This document shows, piece after piece, positions 43,528-45,856 of a stretch of DNA of 45,856 bases. Position 1 is the stretch's first letter. Each line of letters starts with the position of its first letter. Source of the stretch: SAR202 cluster bacterium bin90 (lineage in GTDB: Bacteria; Chloroflexota; Dehalococcoidia; Lucifugimonadales; JADFKI01); the NCBI GenBank assembly GCA_002238855.1, contig MPND01000030.1, forward strand, positions 1-45,856, in the 5' to 3' direction. Position numbers and translations under genes: made by a program. The notes under the pieces were generated by a model. That model was not told the origin of the DNA. It saw nothing but the letters and a program-made list of their open reading frames with translations, and searched no databases.

Positions 43528-44531
43528 CACCGGTTGCGCAGGTAGTTCCAGGACTTCTTGCGCTTTTCCTCCCCGCCGGTCATTTGTTGGTACCGCTGCG
43601 TTAGCTTCTCTCCGAAGAAAGCGGTTGCCATTGACTGGCCAGCCGTAGGGAGCGCGTTTTCGCCCGTGTCAACGACTGCGCCTGCGTCCCACCTAGCACG
43701 GCCTTCCCACGCCTTGATGAATGTATCCACAAGCTCATCGTTCGACTCTCTGATCATGTTGCGATATGTGTAGAGCTCTGTGATGTATTCATCGATCCAG
43801 TGGACGAGCGCTTCAATGTTGGTGTAGCAGGATGCCTCGTTGTCTATGGGGTCTTCGGATGCAAGGCGTGAATATTCCGCGAAAGTAGAGGCAGCGAGCT
43901 GGTGCATTTCCCTCCATGATTCACTTCCGGCAGTGGTAGTTACAAATGCGGATGAGAGGACGGTAGGCAGGACTTCCATGGCCACAGCATAGCTGTCGTG
44001 CTCGTGCGGGTCGAGGAAGAGAGGCTTCGCGCCTATGAGTTCAACCATTCCGACAACTGTCTTGACTGAGGTTTCATCGGCGGAGCCCGAGGGTGAAATG
44101 CAGTAGTGGGCACCCTGGAACAGGTCTGCAGACGCATCTTCTAGCGTCGTATAGGGCTTGCGAATAAGTGGTCGTCCTGAAACGAAGCTGACACTCCCTG
44201 GTAGGAGCTGATCTGCCCATTCCATCGCCCTGACCTTGGCAGCGCAGGTGTCAGTGATGACGCAGCCATCCTCGACTATCGGTGCGATGGCGTCCAGAAG
44301 CTCTCGCGTCTGCGTAAATGGGGAATCGAGTACAATCATCTGCGCGCCACGGACGGCGTTTCGCAGGTTCGAAGTTTCTTCGTCGTAGGCTCCGCTCTTG
44401 AATGCAATTTTCAAGGCGTCTCTGTCGCCTGAACTTCCTACAATCTCCGTGTTGCGGAGGTTGGCTCGCTTCAAAGCTAGTCCAATGGACACGCCGACGA
44501 CTCCTGTGCCTATGATCGTAATGCGCTCCAA
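43527..44531 (-). CDS. TyrA-like (prephenate dehydrogenase family) protein lacking catalytic histidine
   Basis: The 334-residue protein has a Rossmann domain (IIGTGVVGVSIGLAL) and the helical TyrA dimerisation domain. The family's catalytic HPMAG-type motif reads SGRPLIRKP, with Arg120 (CGA) in the histidine position. The substrate-binding SHLP motif reads MEVLP. So prephenate dehydrogenation may be lost or altered. AGGAGG upstream places the start at TTG 44531, nine codons inside the open frame. It overlaps gmk at its end. Confidence 0.8.
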   Translation of the reverse strand: MERITIIGTGVVGVSIGLALKRANLRNTEIVGSSGDRDALKIAFKSGAYDEETSNLRNAVRGAQMIVLDSPFTQTRELLDAIAPIVEDGCVITDTCAAKVRAMEWADQLLPGSVSFVSGRPLIRKPYTTLEDASADLFQGAHYCISPSGSADETSVKTVVGMVELIGAKPLFLDPHEHDSYAVAMEVLPTVLSSAFVTTTAGSESWREMHQLAASTFAEYSRLASEDPIDNEASCYTNIEALVHWIDEYITELYTYRNMIRESNDELVDTFIKAWEGRARWDAGAVVDTGENALPTAGQSMATAFFGEKLTQRYQQMTGGEEKRKKSWNYLRNR

Positions 44532-44614
44532 GTCACACCTCCTTTTTCGATTTGCCAATGCTAACCAGAATTATGCTCACGTTGGAAAGTCTATCATACA
44601 TCGCGACAACATCG

Positions 44615-45274
44615 TTACACACCCAGAAGTAACTGCCTCAATACTCCGATTGCGGGTATCAATATTCTGCTGAGAATTCCAACGCTAAAGACAGCGTCGG
44701 CCAGAACTGCGACCAGAAGTATCACCATTCCGAAGCGTTCAGTGCGCTCGAAGACTGCCGCTGCTGTTCGGGGCAGTATGCCCAGTACGACCTTGAAGCC
44801 GTCGAGAGGTGCGATCGGCAGCAGGTTGAACACCGCAAGTACGATATTCCACAGTACCAGGGACTGCAGGAACAATGAGTCTATGCCGCCACCGAATGAA
44901 ACAGTGCCCAATCTGAATGGAAGGGCAGCGAGAGTCGCCACGATCATGTTTGATATTGGGCCGGCAAGCGCGACCAAAGCCATGCCTGGACGCTCGCCGA
45001 TGCGGATGTTGGATGGCGTTACCGGTGTTGGCCTGCCCCACCCAAAGCCGGCGACGAGAATAAGGATTGTGCCGAGCGGGTCGAGGTGCCTGACTGGATT
45101 CAGCGACAGTCTGCCCTGGCCACGCGCTGTGTAGTCGCCGAGCTGGGTGGCAGACCATGCGTGGCTGAACTCGTGGACGGTTATGCCGACTATCAGGGCA
45201 ACGGCGAAGGCGGCGAGGCTTATTAGCGCTCCGACAGGGTCGATCTGAAACTGGTCAAGTAAGCGAAAGAGCAA
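44615..45274 (-). CDS. site-2 protease-like M50 metallopeptidase
   Basis: The 219-residue membrane protein of the Rv0359/YwhC-type M50 group has the zinc motif VHEFSHAW and the second motif NLLPIAPLDGFKV, where the aspartate binds zinc. About five hydrophobic segments are seen and no PDZ domain. It probably cleaves membrane proteins within the bilayer; the substrate is unknown. The start appears to be TTG at 45274, with no strong ribosome site, so it could be a few codons off. Confidence 0.87.
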   Translation of the reverse strand: MLFRLLDQFQIDPVGALISLAAFAVALIVGITVHEFSHAWSATQLGDYTARGQGRLSLNPVRHLDPLGTILILVAGFGWGRPTPVTPSNIRIGERPGMALVALAGPISNMIVATLAALPFRLGTVSFGGGIDSLFLQSLVLWNIVLAVFNLLPIAPLDGFKVVLGILPRTAAAVFERTERFGMVILLVAVLADAVFSVGILSRILIPAIGVLRQLLLGV

Positions 45275-45306
45275 GATAGGGCCCGTTCATACTCAGACAA
45301 GAGAAT

Positions 45307-45336
45307 GCGCGGCGGGATGCATTCATCCCGCCGCGC
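45307..45336 (-). terminator. strong hairpin after the IscA-like gene
   Basis: GCGCGGCGGGATG / CATCCCGCCGCGC, a 13-base perfect stem with a four-base loop, lies 27 bases past the stop of the IscA-like gene. On the minus strand it is followed by ATTCTCTTG, a modest U-run. Confidence 0.7.
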
Positions 45337-45362
45337 AATTTATCACAAAGATAGGGTGAGGC

Positions 45363-45779
45363 TTAGTGACCGCCGCACCCGCATCCGCCACCACCGCCAC
45401 CGCAGCCGCCGCCACCACCGCCGCCGCAACCACAGCCACCACCACCGCAGGCGCATCCGCCGCCACCGCTGCCGACCTGGAAGTTGGGATTGCTGATGAC
45501 AAAACCACTGCGCATCAGGCCGTCTACATAGTCGATCTGTGCGCCTTCGATGAGAGGAGCGCTTTCAGGGTCAACTAGGACTTGCACGCCGGGGGCATCA
45601 ACGACAAGGTCGTCTGACTTTGCCTCGCGCTCCATGCCAAGCATGTATTGGAAACTGCCGTGTGGTCCCGGAACGACCATCATCCGCAGCAGCGCACCCT
45701 TTTCGCCCTGCTCGTTAAGTATCTCTTCGAGCTTCTCAGAAGCCAAATCAGAAACCTCTATAAGAGGGGTTGTTGTCAC
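45363..45779 (-). CDS. IscA/HesB-like A-type protein with Gly/Cys-rich tail
   Basis: The 138-residue protein has an A-type Fe-S carrier fold: ISDLASEKLEEIL-like start, LLRMMVVPG, VLVDPESAPLIEGAQIDYVDGLMRSGFVISNPN. In classical IscA a cysteine follows the first GG; here the segment reads GPHGSFQYML without cysteine. The C-terminal CGC is replaced by a tail of about 35 residues made almost only of Gly and seven Cys, ending in His. It could carry metal or Fe-S in the tail. GTG at 45779 with GGAGG eight bases upstream is the start. Confidence 0.82.
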   Translation of the reverse strand: MTTTPLIEVSDLASEKLEEILNEQGEKGALLRMMVVPGPHGSFQYMLGMEREAKSDDLVVDAPGVQVLVDPESAPLIEGAQIDYVDGLMRSGFVISNPNFQVGSGGGGCACGGGGCGCGGGGGGGCGGGGGGCGCGGH

Positions 45780-45856
45780 GGTTACACCTCCGGCCTATAA
45801 AGCCTCATTATGCAGACGCGGCTGCCTGTCCGCCAATCGTAACATTACGGCAAGTG

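Noticed and set aside
45363..45480. CRISPR or tandem repeat array in the GCC-rich stretch
   Set aside because: The repeats are codons of the Gly/Cys tail of the IscA-like protein; no direct repeats with spacers.

Overview
The window is a gene-dense, moderately GC-rich bacterial chromosome segment. It holds about 41 protein genes, a tRNA-Leu/tRNA-Cys pair and a tmRNA gene. I see no phage, insertion sequence or CRISPR array. Gene content suggests a Chloroflexota bacterium of the Dehalococcoidia/SAR202 kind: two flavin-dependent luciferase-like monooxygenases, an E-type succinate dehydrogenase, a thiolase/DUF35 pair, and many small zinc-ribbon proteins. This placement is an inference from gene content, not a phylogenetic result. 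UGA serves as a normal stop codon here, for example in sdhB and folP.

Left part (1-9 kb): the 3' end of a giant modular surface-type protein with leucine-rich repeats, then a plus-strand operon sdhA-sdhB-sdhE. 9-16 kb: a long minus-strand run. In transcription order it holds an acyl-CoA carboxyltransferase (12S-like), a 65-residue accessory subunit, a pyruvate/oxaloacetate carboxyltransferase fused to a biotin carrier, isocitrate dehydrogenase, malate dehydrogenase, a membrane-anchored molybdopterin oxidoreductase and a zinc-ribbon protein. With the convergent sdh operon this forms a TCA/methylmalonyl-CoA island. The carboxyltransferase trio looks like a transcarboxylase lacking both a biotin carboxylase and a sodium-pump subunit.

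16-23 kb: folP-folK, then on the minus strand a Trm112-like protein, a CopD-like membrane protein, a TlpA-like lipoprotein, sbcD, glyS and two tRNAs with a clear promoter and terminator. 22-30 kb: an RraA-like gene broken by an in-frame UGA, tpx, a phosphodiesterase, a thiolase-fold protein lacking the usual nucleophilic cysteine paired with a DUF35 partner, a divergent transketolase, and ssrA encoding the tag AKTLTGNSQEYALAA.

30-46 kb: rluD-lspA-MATE transporter (minus), a ribbon-helix-helix-like protein with candidate operators over its own promoter, acetyl-CoA synthetase with a large inverted repeat at its promoter, a flavin monooxygenase followed by an alpha/beta-hydrolase whose nucleophilic serine is phenylalanine, then an M1 aminopeptidase, enoyl-CoA hydratase and nitroreductase. 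A second flavin oxidoreductase, gmk, a TyrA-like dehydrogenase lacking the catalytic histidine, an M50 protease and an IscA-like protein with a Gly/Cys tail complete the window. The catabolic genes (acs, hydratase, thiolase, monooxygenases) feed acyl-CoA units into the TCA/methylmalonyl-CoA genes on the left.

No stretch longer than 300 bases lacks a gene; the widest apparent one, 29224-29789, holds the tmRNA and two terminators.
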